A stretch of DNA of 59,449 nucleotides from an uncultured Bacillota bacterium (GCA_902493275.1 CABUOQ010000007.1:1-59449); one strand, 5' to 3'. Counted from the first letter of the stretch, positions 17,579-26,345 are shown. Notes: generated by a model from the letters alone, not told the origin. Program-made: numbers and translations.

Positions 17579-19378
17579 ATGAGAGGTCAAATAAATAATA
17601 GTTTGAATCGAAATATGTCTAAAGAGTCGATAAATTTTTCTTCTTTGAAAAAATTGTTAGTTCTATGTAAGCCATTCGTTTTTATGATAATTTTTTCCAT
17701 AATCTTGGCGATTGTTCATACGATTACACAAATTATCGCTCCTGATTACATTTCTAATATTGTAGATATAATTCAAAAAGGCTTATCGACCTCTATTGAT
17801 TTAAATGAATTATTAAAAGTATCTTTAACGATAATTGTCATTTATGTTATAGGTTCAGTCGCAGGATACATCCAGCAATTTTTGATGGCTACAGTTACTC
17901 AAAAAACTTCAAAAAATTTAAGAACATCCATCAATTTAAAAATAAATAAACTACCATTAAGTTATTTTGATAAGATATCTACGGGTGATTTAATTTCAAT
18001 AGTCAGTAATGATATTGATACTATCGCACAGGCATTAAGTCAATCTATTGCTAATTTAATATCTAATATAGTTTTGCTTTTTGGTGTCTTATTTATGATG
18101 TTTAAAACCAATTGGATTTTAGCTATTACGACAATTTTGACATCGATAGTCGGATTTTTCTTGATGTTTTTTATAATGTCTAAATCACAAAAACACTTTT
18201 TCAGAAAGCAAGTTGATTTAGGTGATTTAAATGGACAGATAGAGGAGATTTATTCAAATCAAAGCATAGTCAAAGCTTATAATGGTCAAAATAAAGCTGA
18301 GATGAAATTTTTAAAGACAAATAATAAATTATATGAAGATGATTGGAAATCGCAATTTCTTTCAGGAATAATGCAACCGATAATGAGTTTTTCGGGAAAT
18401 TTAGCATATGTAATGGTCTTTATCGTTGGTGTGAGTTTATCATTACAAGCTAATTCCATGGTTAGCTTAGGAGTTATTTCGGGATTTATAATATACGCTA
18501 ATTTGTTTAGTCAACCATTAACTTCTATCGCTCAATCAATGACATCATTACAACAAGCTTCTGCAGCATCAACTAGATTATTTAATCTTCTGGAAGAAAA
18601 AGAATTGACTAATGAAGAAAATAATAATCAATTTGTTGAAAATATTAAAGGCAATGTGGACTTTGAACATGTCAATTTTGCTTATGAAGAAGGAAAACCG
18701 ATAATAAAGGATTTTTCAGCTTCATTGAAAGCTGGACAAAAAGTGGCTATCGTGGGACCTACAGGAGCAGGAAAAACAACCATGGTTAATCTCTTGATGA
18801 AATTCTATGATGTTTCAAATGGAGATATAAAAATCGATGGCGTTTCGATTAAAAACATGAAAAGAGAGACCATTCATGATATGTTTGACATGATTTTACA
18901 AGATACGTGGTTATTTAATGGAACGGTTAGAGAAAACCTTGTATATAATAAAAACGATGTTGATGACAGAAAATTAGATGAGGTTATAAGAGCCGTTGGA
19001 TTAGAAAGCTTTATTAAAAATCTTCCTCATGGATATGATACATATTTAGATAATGCAACTAGTATTTCTGAAGGTCAAAAGCAACAATTAACCATAGCGC
19101 GAGCGATGATTAAAGATTCACCATTATTAATTCTAGATGAAGCGACATCTAATGTTGACACTAGGACAGAATTAATAATTCAAAAAGCTATGGATGAATT
19201 AACTAAAAATAGAACATCATTTGTTATTGCTCATCGCTTATCGACTATAAAAAATGCTGATGTGATTTTGGTGATGAAGAATGGAGATATAATTGAACAA
19301 GGAAATCATGAGCAGTTACTTAAAGCAAATGGCTTCTATGCTGAATTATATAATTCACAATTTGAAAAAGAAAACTAA
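17579..19378 (+). CDS. ABC exporter half-transporter, catalytic partner (heterodimer subunit B)
   Basis: A 599-residue half exporter with a six-helix membrane domain after an N-terminal cytosolic stretch of about 30 residues. The nucleotide-binding domain has Walker A GPTGAGKTT at about 392, Walker B LILDEATSNVD with the catalytic Glu, and the switch His in IAHRLSTI. Its signature is ISEGQKQQ instead of SGGQ. In a heterodimer this altered signature would face the altered Walker A/B site of subunit A, so the two genes together build one degenerate and one working ATP site. An AAGGAG binding site lies in the end of the upstream gene. A terminator follows. Confidence 0.9.
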   Translation: MRGQINNSLNRNMSKESINFSSLKKLLVLCKPFVFMIIFSIILAIVHTITQIIAPDYISNIVDIIQKGLSTSIDLNELLKVSLTIIVIYVIGSVAGYIQQFLMATVTQKTSKNLRTSINLKINKLPLSYFDKISTGDLISIVSNDIDTIAQALSQSIANLISNIVLLFGVLFMMFKTNWILAITTILTSIVGFFLMFFIMSKSQKHFFRKQVDLGDLNGQIEEIYSNQSIVKAYNGQNKAEMKFLKTNNKLYEDDWKSQFLSGIMQPIMSFSGNLAYVMVFIVGVSLSLQANSMVSLGVISGFIIYANLFSQPLTSIAQSMTSLQQASAASTRLFNLLEEKELTNEENNNQFVENIKGNVDFEHVNFAYEEGKPIIKDFSASLKAGQKVAIVGPTGAGKTTMVNLLMKFYDVSNGDIKIDGVSIKNMKRETIHDMFDMILQDTWLFNGTVRENLVYNKNDVDDRKLDEVIRAVGLESFIKNLPHGYDTYLDNATSISEGQKQQLTIARAMIKDSPLLILDEATSNVDTRTELIIQKAMDELTKNRTSFVIAHRLSTIKNADVILVMKNGDIIEQGNHEQLLKANGFYAELYNSQFEKEN

Positions 19379-19386
19379 GCGTATAA

Positions 19387-19418
19387 GGCTTAATGAGCTA
19401 TATTCATTAAGTCTTTTA
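19387..19418 (+). terminator. Terminator of the ABC exporter operon
   Basis: Arms at 19387-19396 and 19404-19413 pair over 10 bp with one G-U pair, followed by a short T4 run. Confidence 0.65.
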
Positions 19419-19419
19419 A

Positions 19420-19447
19420 TTGAAATTAATTCGAATTAATTTATAAT
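19420..19447 (+). promoter_or_regulatory. Promoter of the ECF sigma operon
   Basis: TTGAAA (19420-19425), 16-base spacer, TATAAT (19442-19447), about 60 bases ahead of the sigma gene. This is a housekeeping-type promoter. Confidence 0.55.
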
Positions 19448-19506
19448 ATAATTAAGAATTGTCAAAAAAAATTATGATGATCGTATTTAAATAAGGAAGT
19501 TATATC

Positions 19507-19995
19507 ATGGCATTAAAACTAGATAGAGAAGAATTTAATAAGATATATTATTCCTATGTTAATTTATTATATAGTGTTAGCTATTCTTATGTTCATTCTA
19601 AAGTTATTGCCGATGATATCGTCCAAGATGTTTTTGTAAAACTTTTATTACAAGAAAAATCGTTTAATTCTAATGATTATTTAAAAAATTGGTTGGTAAG
19701 AGTGTGCATTAATCAATGTAAAGACTATTTAAAACATAATAATTTAAATGTAGAATTTAATGAAAATATGATGAAAAACGAGAATAAAAATAATGATTTA
19801 TCGGAAGCGGTTTTTAAAGAGGTTATGAATTTAAAGCCTAAATACAAAGATGTAGTTATTCTATTTTATTATCAAGATTTTTCTTTAAAAGAAATAGCTG
19901 AGTTATTAAATTGTAAGGTTATGACCATTGGAAAACGTTTACAAAGAGCAAGAGATATATTGAAAGTGAGGTTAAATGAGTATGAATTTAGATGA
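19507..19995 (+). CDS. ECF-type RNA polymerase sigma factor
   Basis: The 162-residue product has the two-domain layout of extracytoplasmic-function sigma factors. Region 2 includes the -10-recognising stretch ADDIVQDVFVKL (about residues 37-48) and an NWLVRVCINQCKDYLK segment. Region 4 is the helix-turn-helix LKEIAELLNCKVMTIGKRLQRARDILK at the C-terminus. AAGGAAG precedes the ATG. The downstream gene overlaps by 20 bases and encodes a single-pass membrane protein, which fits a sigma/anti-sigma pair that senses an envelope signal. The ABC genes upstream may be targets, but no shared promoter was established. Confidence 0.9.
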   Translation: MALKLDREEFNKIYYSYVNLLYSVSYSYVHSKVIADDIVQDVFVKLLLQEKSFNSNDYLKNWLVRVCINQCKDYLKHNNLNVEFNENMMKNENKNNDLSEAVFKEVMNLKPKYKDVVILFYYQDFSLKEIAELLNCKVMTIGKRLQRARDILKVRLNEYEFR

Positions 19996-20665
19996 TGAAA
20001 TTAAAAAAAGTAAAAAACATCTTGAACATATTGTATTTAATAATCCAGACAAAATATATTTTATTGCAGAATCTAAAATGAAAAAGCCTAGATTTGGCTA
20101 TAAAATAACAAAGATGATTCCATATTTTGCAATGGGAATTGTTTTTGTGGCATGTATGGTATTTAACTATATAGCGCCGATTAAAGTTGTTAATGATAGT
20201 GGTTCGTCAATGGGAAGTAATACAGAAGTATCAAATATCGATAGTAATGAAGAGACGGGATCGACTTCGGCTACAGGTGTAAGAATTCCTCTTGTGGGAA
20301 TGTATTCTATTGGCGATTGCTCATTAGATGAAGGACTTAGTAACTCGGGAATGATAATCTCTGATTATTATATATATGTAAACATGCTTGAAAATGATAA
20401 TAATTTTAAAATATTAACAGAAAATTTAGCTGTCAATGATACTTTCTTTGAAACTAATAAAATAATTTATACTGGAGTCTTAATTAATTCTGGACTTGAA
20501 ATTGAAACTGATTATTCATATTTTAACGGCGAGATAAAAATATATATGCATTTAAATATTAATCGCGATGAGTTTAAAGAGGAAACACAATACCTTAATA
20601 TTATTTCTTTAGATAAAAATGTCGATATAATGTCTATAAATTATTTATTTATATTTAATTATTAA
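19976..20665 (+). CDS. Single-pass membrane protein, probable anti-sigma factor
   Basis: A 229-residue protein with an N-terminal cytosolic segment of about 45 residues, one membrane helix at about 46-66 (MIPYFAMGIVFVACMVFNYI), then an external part of about 160 residues with a Ser/Thr-rich linker. No zinc-binding anti-sigma HxxxCxxC motif is seen. The role is inferred from the 20-base overlap with the ECF sigma gene and from topology. The start at 19976 has GTGAGG about 5 bases upstream. The external domain resembles nothing I can name and may be the sensor. Confidence 0.65.
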   Translation: MSMNLDDEIKKSKKHLEHIVFNNPDKIYFIAESKMKKPRFGYKITKMIPYFAMGIVFVACMVFNYIAPIKVVNDSGSSMGSNTEVSNIDSNEETGSTSATGVRIPLVGMYSIGDCSLDEGLSNSGMIISDYYIYVNMLENDNNFKILTENLAVNDTFFETNKIIYTGVLINSGLEIETDYSYFNGEIKIYMHLNINRDEFKEETQYLNIISLDKNVDIMSINYLFIFNY

Positions 20666-20700
20666 TAATAAAATAAAAAAACTGAATATTATATAATGTG

Positions 20701-20720
20701 AGTTAGTCATGAATAACTAA
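20701..20720. promoter_or_regulatory. Upstream operator-like inverted repeat, feo operon
   Basis: AGTTAGTCATGA at 20701-20712 is repeated exactly at 20781-20792. Here TTAGT and ACTAA form imperfect arms with an 8-base centre. A DtxR/Fur-type metalloregulator is an inference from the iron genes downstream. Confidence 0.5.
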
Positions 20721-20743
20721 TTTTGTTTTTTTGATATTTTTTA

Positions 20744-20772
20744 TTGACTTTATAATATCGACAAAATAATAT
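20744..20772 (+). promoter_or_regulatory. Candidate feo operon promoter
   Basis: TTGACT (20744-20749), 17-base spacer, TAATAT (20767-20772). The palindrome at 20783-20796 would then cover the transcription start. Confidence 0.5.
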
Positions 20773-20782
20773 TAAATCGAAG

Positions 20783-20796
20783 TTAGTCATGACTAA
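20783..20796. promoter_or_regulatory. Perfect palindrome before feoA (probable metal-regulator operator)
   Basis: TTAGTCATGACTAA is a perfect 14-base palindrome placed 3' of the candidate -10 box and ahead of the AAAGGAGG binding site. Repression of iron uptake by an iron-sensing regulator is the likely role; the regulator is not in the window. Confidence 0.6.
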
Positions 20797-20816
20797 TTTT
20801 AAAAAGGAGGCTATTT

Positions 20817-21029
20817 ATGTTATTAGCATTAGCGCCAATAAATGTCGAATTTAAAATTATTAAGGTGTTACTTGATTGTAAAACAAAAAAGCATTTAGAA
20901 AATCTAAGTATTATTCCTAATTCTAAAATCACTGTTTTAGAAAACAACAAAGGTAATGTGATTTTGCATGTTAAAGAAGGAAGATTAGCTTTGGATAAAA
21001 ATGTCGCTTCCAAAATTATTATTGCATAG
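20817..21029 (+). CDS. feoA: FeoA-family protein (first copy)
   Basis: A 70-residue cytosolic SH3-like FeoA domain protein. The FeoA pattern is visible as a hydrophobic N-terminus, HLENLSIIPNSKITVLE, and a final LALDKNVASKIII. FeoA partners the FeoB ferrous iron transporter and may modulate its GTPase. A very strong AAAGGAGG site lies 7-8 bases before the ATG. It is the less canonical of two feoA copies in tandem: it lacks the RLRRRLFDMGI core of the second copy. Confidence 0.85.
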   Translation: MLLALAPINVEFKIIKVLLDCKTKKHLENLSIIPNSKITVLENNKGNVILHVKEGRLALDKNVASKIIIA

Positions 21030-21043
21030 AAAGGAAATAAAAT

Positions 21044-21286
21044 ATGGAGAAAAAATTAAGTGAATTTTCTTTATTAGAAAAAGGTGTGGTAATAAAAATG
21101 GAAGGAGAAGGTAGGTTAAGAAGACGCTTATTTGATATGGGTATTACTCCAGGAGCTGAAATATTTTTAAGAAAAAAAGCTCCTTTAGGTGATCCTATTG
21201 AGATAAGAATACGTGGATATGAACTAACTCTAAGAAAATCGGAAGCGGAGTTAGTAATATTAAAGGTCAAGGAGGATGAAAAATGA
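21044..21286 (+). CDS. feoA: FeoA-family protein (second copy)
   Basis: An 80-residue canonical FeoA domain: RLRRRLFDMGITPGAEI, then APLGDPIEIRIRGYELTLRKSEAELV, both textbook FeoA segments. It starts 14 bases after the first copy and overlaps feoB by 4 bases (ATGA), so it is translationally coupled to the transporter. Two feoA genes before feoB is a common arrangement in Firmicutes. Confidence 0.93.
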   Translation: MEKKLSEFSLLEKGVVIKMEGEGRLRRRLFDMGITPGAEIFLRKKAPLGDPIEIRIRGYELTLRKSEAELVILKVKEDEK

Positions 21287-23862
21287 TACGTTTTGCTTTA
21301 GCAGGTAATCCAAACTGCGGAAAAACTACATTATTTAATTCATTAACTGGATCCACAGCATATGTTGGCAATTGGCCAGGAGTTACCGTTGATAAAAGAG
21401 AAGGTGTATACAAAAAAGGCTCAAAAACAATTTCAATTATTGATTTACCGGGTATTTATTCGCTATCACCTTATACTCCTGAAGAAGTTATCGCTAGACA
21501 ATATATTCTAGATGAAAAGCCAGATTGTATTATTAACATCGTCGATGCAACTAATTTAGAAAGAAATTTATATCTTTCAACTCAAATCATGGAGATTGAT
21601 GTTCCAGTTGTTATCGCTTTAAATATGATGGATGTTTTAAAGAAAAATGGTGATACAGTTGATGTAAAACAAATTCAAGAAAAATTAGGCGTTCCCGTTA
21701 TAGAAATATCAGCTTTAAAAGAATATAATCTTGAAAAATTAATGAATGTCGCCTATGATGAGTCATTAAAAAAACGTAAAGGCACAACAGTTTTAGAAAA
21801 TTCAGTTTTAAAAGATTTAATCCAAAAATGTAAAAACAGTTTAAAAGATAAAAATATTGATAATTGTTTATTTCACTCAATTAAGTTAATAGAAATGGAT
21901 GAATTAGAAGTTAAGAGACATCCAGATTTAATTGTTAATGTTGATGAATTTAAAAAAAGTTGTACTGATGAAGTATTTGATAATGACCTAGAAGCGGTGA
22001 TTGCCGATGCTAGATATAAATATATATCAGATAATTTCTCAACAGTTAAAACTGAAAATAAAAATACTAAAAAAACTAATTTATCAAAATCAGATAAAAT
22101 CGATAGGGTTTTAACAAACAAATGGGCCGGTATTCCAATCTTCTTAGTGATTTTATTTTTGATTTTTCACCTAACATTTTCAAGTAATTTATTCTTCTTG
22201 GGTGGATTATTTAATGAAAATAGTCCGGTTTGTTTTGAAGGTAGTATCTTTGAAGACTTAATTTGGACTAGTGATGGTATAAATTCGCCAGGTGTAATAT
22301 TACAGAATTTAATGATAAATATTACCGATTGGTTAACAAGTGTCGTTTCAGGATGGCTTTCATCATCTGAAGCATGGGTAAGCGGATTAATATGTGATGG
22401 AATCTTAGGTGGCTTATTTGCAGTATTATCTTTCTCACCTCAAATTCTTCTCTTATTCTTGTTCTTTAGTATCTTAGAAGATTCAGGATATATGGCAAGA
22501 GTAGCATTTATTCTTGATAGAATATTTAGAAAATTTGGTTTGTCTGGAAGAGCCTTTATGCCAATGATTATGGGCTTTGGATGTTCTGTTCCAGCGATGA
22601 TAAATACAAGAACTTTAGCTGATGATAAAGAAAGAATAGCAACTATTAGAGTAATTCCTTTCTTCAGTTGTGGTGCGAAGTTACCTATTCTTACTGCTAT
22701 TGCTGGTGGTATAGTTTCATATTTTGGAATTTTAAATGCAGATTTAATTACTTATTCGATGTATTTAGTCGGAATGATTGTAGCAATTGTAACAATTATT
22801 TTGATGCGAAATACAACCTTAAAAGGTAGTGTTCCTCCATTTATTATGGAACTTCCTGCGTATCATGCTCCTCAATTTAAGAGTTTGATGATCCACTTAT
22901 GGGATAAATTAAAACATTTTATTAAAAAAACATTCACAATTATCTTAGCATCTACAATTGTAATATGGTTCTTATCTAACTTTGGATGGGATTGGAGAAT
23001 GACTGATATGGATGAATCTATATTGGCATCACTTGGAAAACTTATTCAACCTTTATTTACTCCATTAGGATTTGGTTCACAATTATTAGCGTTTGGTTGG
23101 GTATTTGCTGTTGCCGCAGTCACCGGATTAATTGCTAAAGAAAATGTTATTGCAACGTTCTTTACTTTAGCTTGTGCAATTGTATCGGTTAAATTCAATA
23201 TTGGTAGTGACTTCTCTGAAGCTTTACAAAGCATAGATGAAACCTCAGTCGGTGTAATTGCAGATATTGTTAAGGCATTAATTGCTGATGTAAATGATAA
23301 AGCCAATCTAATTAATTCATTAGTTACTGCGTTACAAGAATTAGAAACTGATCCAACAGTAATTAATAACATCGTGAATGCGATTAATTTAAATGATGGT
23401 ATATCTGCAGTAAGAATCTATCTTGAATCATTAAGTGTAGATGAAAACGTAATGAGTTCAATTCTAGATGGAATTAATACTATCATAACAAACAAAGAAG
23501 AGATGATAAATTATATTGATATACTATTTGAATTTCAAGCGAGTGAAAAGGGGGTATCAGAAGCTGTTGCTATGATACAAGCAACGGGTATAACAGTCCC
23601 AGGTTTAATTTCATTCATCGCCTTCAATATGACAACTATTCCTTGCTTTGCAGCGTGCGCTACCGCGAAAGCTGAATTACCAAAGAATAAATTCTGGTTT
23701 ACAATTTTATTCTGGGTATTAACTTCTTATATTGTTTCCACAATGATATATCTTGTTCTTTCTTATACATGGACTATTGCAATATTTGTAGTGCTAATTG
23801 CACTTGTAATTCTAGCGATATATCTTTATAATCATAAAGTTTTAACTAAAAGAAAAAACTAG
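21283..23862 (+). CDS. feoB: Ferrous iron transporter FeoB
   Basis: Membrane Fe(II) transporter with an N-terminal GTPase. G1 GNPNCGKTT at residues 8-16, G3 DLPGIYSLSPYTPEE, G4 NMMD, then the helical spacer domain to about 265. The membrane part has the conserved GYMARVAFILDR segment, GFGCSVPAMINTRT with Cys, and FSCGAKLPILTAI, then GLIAKENVIATF. The 859-residue length is long for the family. Between that last segment and FNMTTIPCFAACATAKAE there is a predicted helical, acidic stretch of about 125 residues (about 640-766), longer than I expect. It is the third gene of the operon, followed by a small Cys-rich membrane protein. Confidence 0.97.
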   Translation: MIRFALAGNPNCGKTTLFNSLTGSTAYVGNWPGVTVDKREGVYKKGSKTISIIDLPGIYSLSPYTPEEVIARQYILDEKPDCIINIVDATNLERNLYLSTQIMEIDVPVVIALNMMDVLKKNGDTVDVKQIQEKLGVPVIEISALKEYNLEKLMNVAYDESLKKRKGTTVLENSVLKDLIQKCKNSLKDKNIDNCLFHSIKLIEMDELEVKRHPDLIVNVDEFKKSCTDEVFDNDLEAVIADARYKYISDNFSTVKTENKNTKKTNLSKSDKIDRVLTNKWAGIPIFLVILFLIFHLTFSSNLFFLGGLFNENSPVCFEGSIFEDLIWTSDGINSPGVILQNLMINITDWLTSVVSGWLSSSEAWVSGLICDGILGGLFAVLSFSPQILLLFLFFSILEDSGYMARVAFILDRIFRKFGLSGRAFMPMIMGFGCSVPAMINTRTLADDKERIATIRVIPFFSCGAKLPILTAIAGGIVSYFGILNADLITYSMYLVGMIVAIVTIILMRNTTLKGSVPPFIMELPAYHAPQFKSLMIHLWDKLKHFIKKTFTIILASTIVIWFLSNFGWDWRMTDMDESILASLGKLIQPLFTPLGFGSQLLAFGWVFAVAAVTGLIAKENVIATFFTLACAIVSVKFNIGSDFSEALQSIDETSVGVIADIVKALIADVNDKANLINSLVTALQELETDPTVINNIVNAINLNDGISAVRIYLESLSVDENVMSSILDGINTIITNKEEMINYIDILFEFQASEKGVSEAVAMIQATGITVPGLISFIAFNMTTIPCFAACATAKAELPKNKFWFTILFWVLTSYIVSTMIYLVLSYTWTIAIFVVLIALVILAIYLYNHKVLTKRKN

Positions 23863-23870
23863 GGTAAAAT

Positions 23871-24044
23871 ATGGTTGAAACGATAGTAATAATTGCTGTT
23901 ATAAGTTTCTTATCATTCATGGTTGGCAGATATATTTATCGTAAAATAAAAAAAATGCCGACTGGTGAATGTCAATATTGCTCACATAGTAAAAATAATT
24001 TAGTTAAAGAATATCGCAAAAAATATCCTAAAAAAGACTCTTAA
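23871..24044 (+). CDS. FeoB-associated Cys-rich membrane protein
   Basis: A 57-residue product not much longer than one membrane helix: residues 3-22 are hydrophobic, followed by a basic stretch and GECQYCSHS with a CxxC pair, then a Lys-rich tail. This is the layout of the small Cys-rich membrane proteins that follow feoB in many Firmicutes, thought to assist iron transfer. It begins 8 bases after feoB, with only a weak binding site (AGGGTAAA). A terminator follows directly. Confidence 0.75.
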   Translation: MVETIVIIAVISFLSFMVGRYIYRKIKKMPTGECQYCSHSKNNLVKEYRKKYPKKDS

Positions 24045-24061
24045 TAAAAACAATCTCTTTA

Positions 24062-24096
24062 TTAAGCTAAGTGATTAATTTCGCTTAGCTTTTTTA
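24062..24096 (+). terminator. Terminator of the feo operon
   Basis: AAGCTAAG (24064-24071) and CTTAGCTT (24084-24091) pair perfectly, with an extra G-U and a G-C pair possible at the loop side, and T6 follows. Confidence 0.8.
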
Positions 24097-24160
24097 ATTT
24101 GCATATTTCTAAAATTAAAATATTAATTTATAATATAATAAAGAAAAGGAGATAATAATT

Positions 24161-24754
24161 ATGTCATTTATTATTACAATTGGACGTCAATATGGATCTG
24201 GTGGAAGATATATTGCTCGAGAATTAGCTAAGAGGTTAGACATCAAATTTTATGATAATGAAATTTTAGCAAAGGCAGCGGAAAAGTCGGGGCTATGCTT
24301 AGAATATTTAAAGGAAAACGATGAAAAAAAGGATTCCATTTTTGCTTATGTTGGAATTGGAAATTCTAATCATCTTACGGCTTCTCAAAAAGTGTCTTTA
24401 GCTCAATTTCAAGCTATAAGAGATATTGCTGATAGTAATGAATCATGCGTGATAGTTGGACGCTGCGCAAGTTATGTTTTACGAGATCGTGATAATATAA
24501 TAAATGTTTTTATTAACGCTCCAATTGAAGAACGAATTGCCCGAGCGGTTAATTATTATGGATTAAAGCCTGAAAAGGCCCAATCGGTGATTCATAAAAT
24601 GGATAAGAATAGGGAGAGTTATTATTCATTTTTTACAGATCAAAAATGGGGTAAAGCTGAGAATTATGATTTATGTATTAATTCTCAGATTGGAATTCAA
24701 GAGACTGTAGATATCATTGTTGAATTATTAAAAAAGAAAATTAAAGATTTATAA
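24161..24754 (+). CDS. Cytidylate-kinase-like protein
   Basis: The 197-residue P-loop protein opens with IITIGRQYGSGGRYIARELAKRL, the variant nucleotide-binding loop of the cytidylate-kinase-like family (Cytidylate_kin_2), then YDNEIL, VIVGRCASYVLRD and FINAPIEERI.RA. The family is widespread in Firmicutes and its true substrate is poorly known; it is not the canonical cmk. AAAGGAG precedes the ATG. Its 3' end overlaps that of the convergent aminotransferase gene by 14 bases. Confidence 0.85.
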   Translation: MSFIITIGRQYGSGGRYIARELAKRLDIKFYDNEILAKAAEKSGLCLEYLKENDEKKDSIFAYVGIGNSNHLTASQKVSLAQFQAIRDIADSNESCVIVGRCASYVLRDRDNIINVFINAPIEERIARAVNYYGLKPEKAQSVIHKMDKNRESYYSFFTDQKWGKAENYDLCINSQIGIQETVDIIVELLKKKIKDL

Positions 24755-25976
24755 TACTTTTTAATTCTTTAACAAATTCGTATATTTCATTTTTTGAAAG
24801 TCCGGATAATGCTACACGGAAATAATTTTTATTTAAAGGCACAATATAAATGTGCTTTTTTATTAAAGAATCATATATAAATTGTGAGTTTTCACAATAA
24901 ATAGTAATAAAGAATCCTTTTTGGTAAGGAAGATATTTAATTCCATTTTCATCAAGTAAAGTTTTTATTATTTGACCTCGTTCAAATAATATATCTGAAT
25001 TTACTTTGATATTTTCATTGATTAACGACAAACTTTGTTCATTATTTAAAACAGCGCTTAAAGAAGTTAATGCTGGTCCATTTGGGCAAGAATATACTCC
25101 GCGGGCCATATTAGAAAAGCTTGTCATGAAATTATCATAAATTTCTTTGTCATTGCAAAGAGCGAATAATGCACCTACTCTTAGTCCATACATTCCAAAT
25201 GCTTTTGAGGCTGAAAAGGCGAATAATGGCAAGAAATTATGATCATCTTTTAAAATGTTAGTGAATACTCGATGAGGATTATTGTCTTCTAAATCATAGC
25301 ATAGATAGGCGATATCGAATAAAACAGTGATTGAAGTGCGCTGTCCTAAATCATCGAGCATCGAAAATAATTGTTGATATTCTTCATCATCTAAACAATA
25401 TCCGGTTGGATTTTGACAAGGATCATTTATGACAATTAAAATTCTTTTTTGTTTTGATGCATATTCTTCAATTTTTTGTTTTAAACTTAGAATATTAAAT
25501 TTATTTTTTTCGTTAAATAGTGAATATGTGTCTGTTTTTATTTCAGATTTTTCAGCAATTAAAAGATAATTACTCCACATTATAGACGGTAATAAGATAG
25601 TTTCACCTTCATCTAAGTAATTAGAAAAAGATATATGACATGCCCCTGTTCCCCCTAGTGTTGCTCCAAAAGGAATTAGATATTTTTTTACTACAAGTGG
25701 ATATAAATCTTTAAAGAGCCATTTTAAAACACCGATTTTAAAGTTTAAGGATCCATATAAACTCGGATAAGATAAGTCGTCACAAATATGTTTATTTAAC
25801 GATGAAGTTACTTCATTAACGATGTTCAAAGTCTTATTATTATTTAAGAAAACTCCGATCGAAGCATTAATGACTTGGTTTCCTTTAGCTATATCTTGTT
25901 TAGCTAAATCCGCAATTTTTAAAATATCACTTGTTTCTTTATTGGCAATCGCCCTGTTTGAAGTATATTTGTCCAT
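24741..25976 (-). CDS. PLP-dependent aminotransferase, class I/II
   Basis: A 411-residue fold-type I aminotransferase of the cytosol. Conserved features are the NPTG motif in NDPCQNPTGY (about residues 185-195), the aspartate in VLFDIAYLCYD that contacts the cofactor ring, and the Schiff-base lysine in FSASKAFGMYGLRVGAL (about 257-273) followed by the phosphate-binding Arg. It resembles aspartate/aromatic aminotransferases, but the substrate cannot be fixed. It is monocistronic and convergent with the cytidylate-kinase-like gene. No clear Shine-Dalgarno stands out before the ATG. Confidence 0.88.
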   Translation of the reverse strand: MDKYTSNRAIANKETSDILKIADLAKQDIAKGNQVINASIGVFLNNNKTLNIVNEVTSSLNKHICDDLSYPSLYGSLNFKIGVLKWLFKDLYPLVVKKYLIPFGATLGGTGACHISFSNYLDEGETILLPSIMWSNYLLIAEKSEIKTDTYSLFNEKNKFNILSLKQKIEEYASKQKRILIVINDPCQNPTGYCLDDEEYQQLFSMLDDLGQRTSITVLFDIAYLCYDLEDNNPHRVFTNILKDDHNFLPLFAFSASKAFGMYGLRVGALFALCNDKEIYDNFMTSFSNMARGVYSCPNGPALTSLSAVLNNEQSLSLINENIKVNSDILFERGQIIKTLLDENGIKYLPYQKGFFITIYCENSQFIYDSLIKKHIYIVPLNKNYFRVALSGLSKNEIYEFVKELKSIINL

Positions 25977-26100
25977 AAAATTATTCCCCTGAATAATTAG
26001 ATTATATATCTTAATAAGATTGATAAAAACAAATAGTTATAAATTTTTAAAACTATGTTAATACTAACCTTAGGGATAAATAACCCGGAAAGGATATGTT

Positions 26101-26313
26101 ATGAAAACATCAAAAAAAGTTACATGCAGACCATGTAAAGAAGAAAATAATTGGGAGATTGAAACTCCAGGTGGAAAAGTACTTCCTAACCACTTTGATA
26201 CAAAAAAGGAAGCTGTTAAAGCTGCTAAGAAGTATGCAATGGAAGCAGGAGCAGAATTAGAAGTTCTCAATAAAACTAATCGTTCACAAAAACAAAGCAA
26301 AAATAGTAAATAA
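26101..26313 (+). CDS. DUF2188 domain protein
   Basis: A 70-residue basic protein. NNWEIETPGG followed by FDTKKEAVKAAKKYAMEAGAELEVL is the DUF2188 pattern, a small alpha/beta fold of unknown role. The tail is rich in Lys, Ser and Gln. The AAAGGA site (26089-26094) can pair in part with CCTT at 26068, around a GGG/CCC stem at 26073-26086, so the leader may fold over the ribosome binding site. Monocistronic, followed by a hairpin. Confidence 0.75.
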   Translation: MKTSKKVTCRPCKEENNWEIETPGGKVLPNHFDTKKEAVKAAKKYAMEAGAELEVLNKTNRSQKQSKNSK

Positions 26314-26316
26314 TTC

Positions 26317-26345
26317 AAAGGGATGAATTTGTTTCATCCCTTTAA
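26317..26345 (+). terminator. Hairpin after the DUF2188 gene
   Basis: AAAGGGATGA and TCATCCCTTT form a perfect 10-bp stem (26317-26343). The T run after it is short, so termination efficiency is uncertain. Confidence 0.6.

Noticed and set aside
19463..19485. ECF-type autoregulatory promoter (CAA-N16-CGTA) before the sigma gene
   Set aside because: The -35 lacks the usual GGAAC/GAAAC core, and a better housekeeping promoter lies at 19420-19447.
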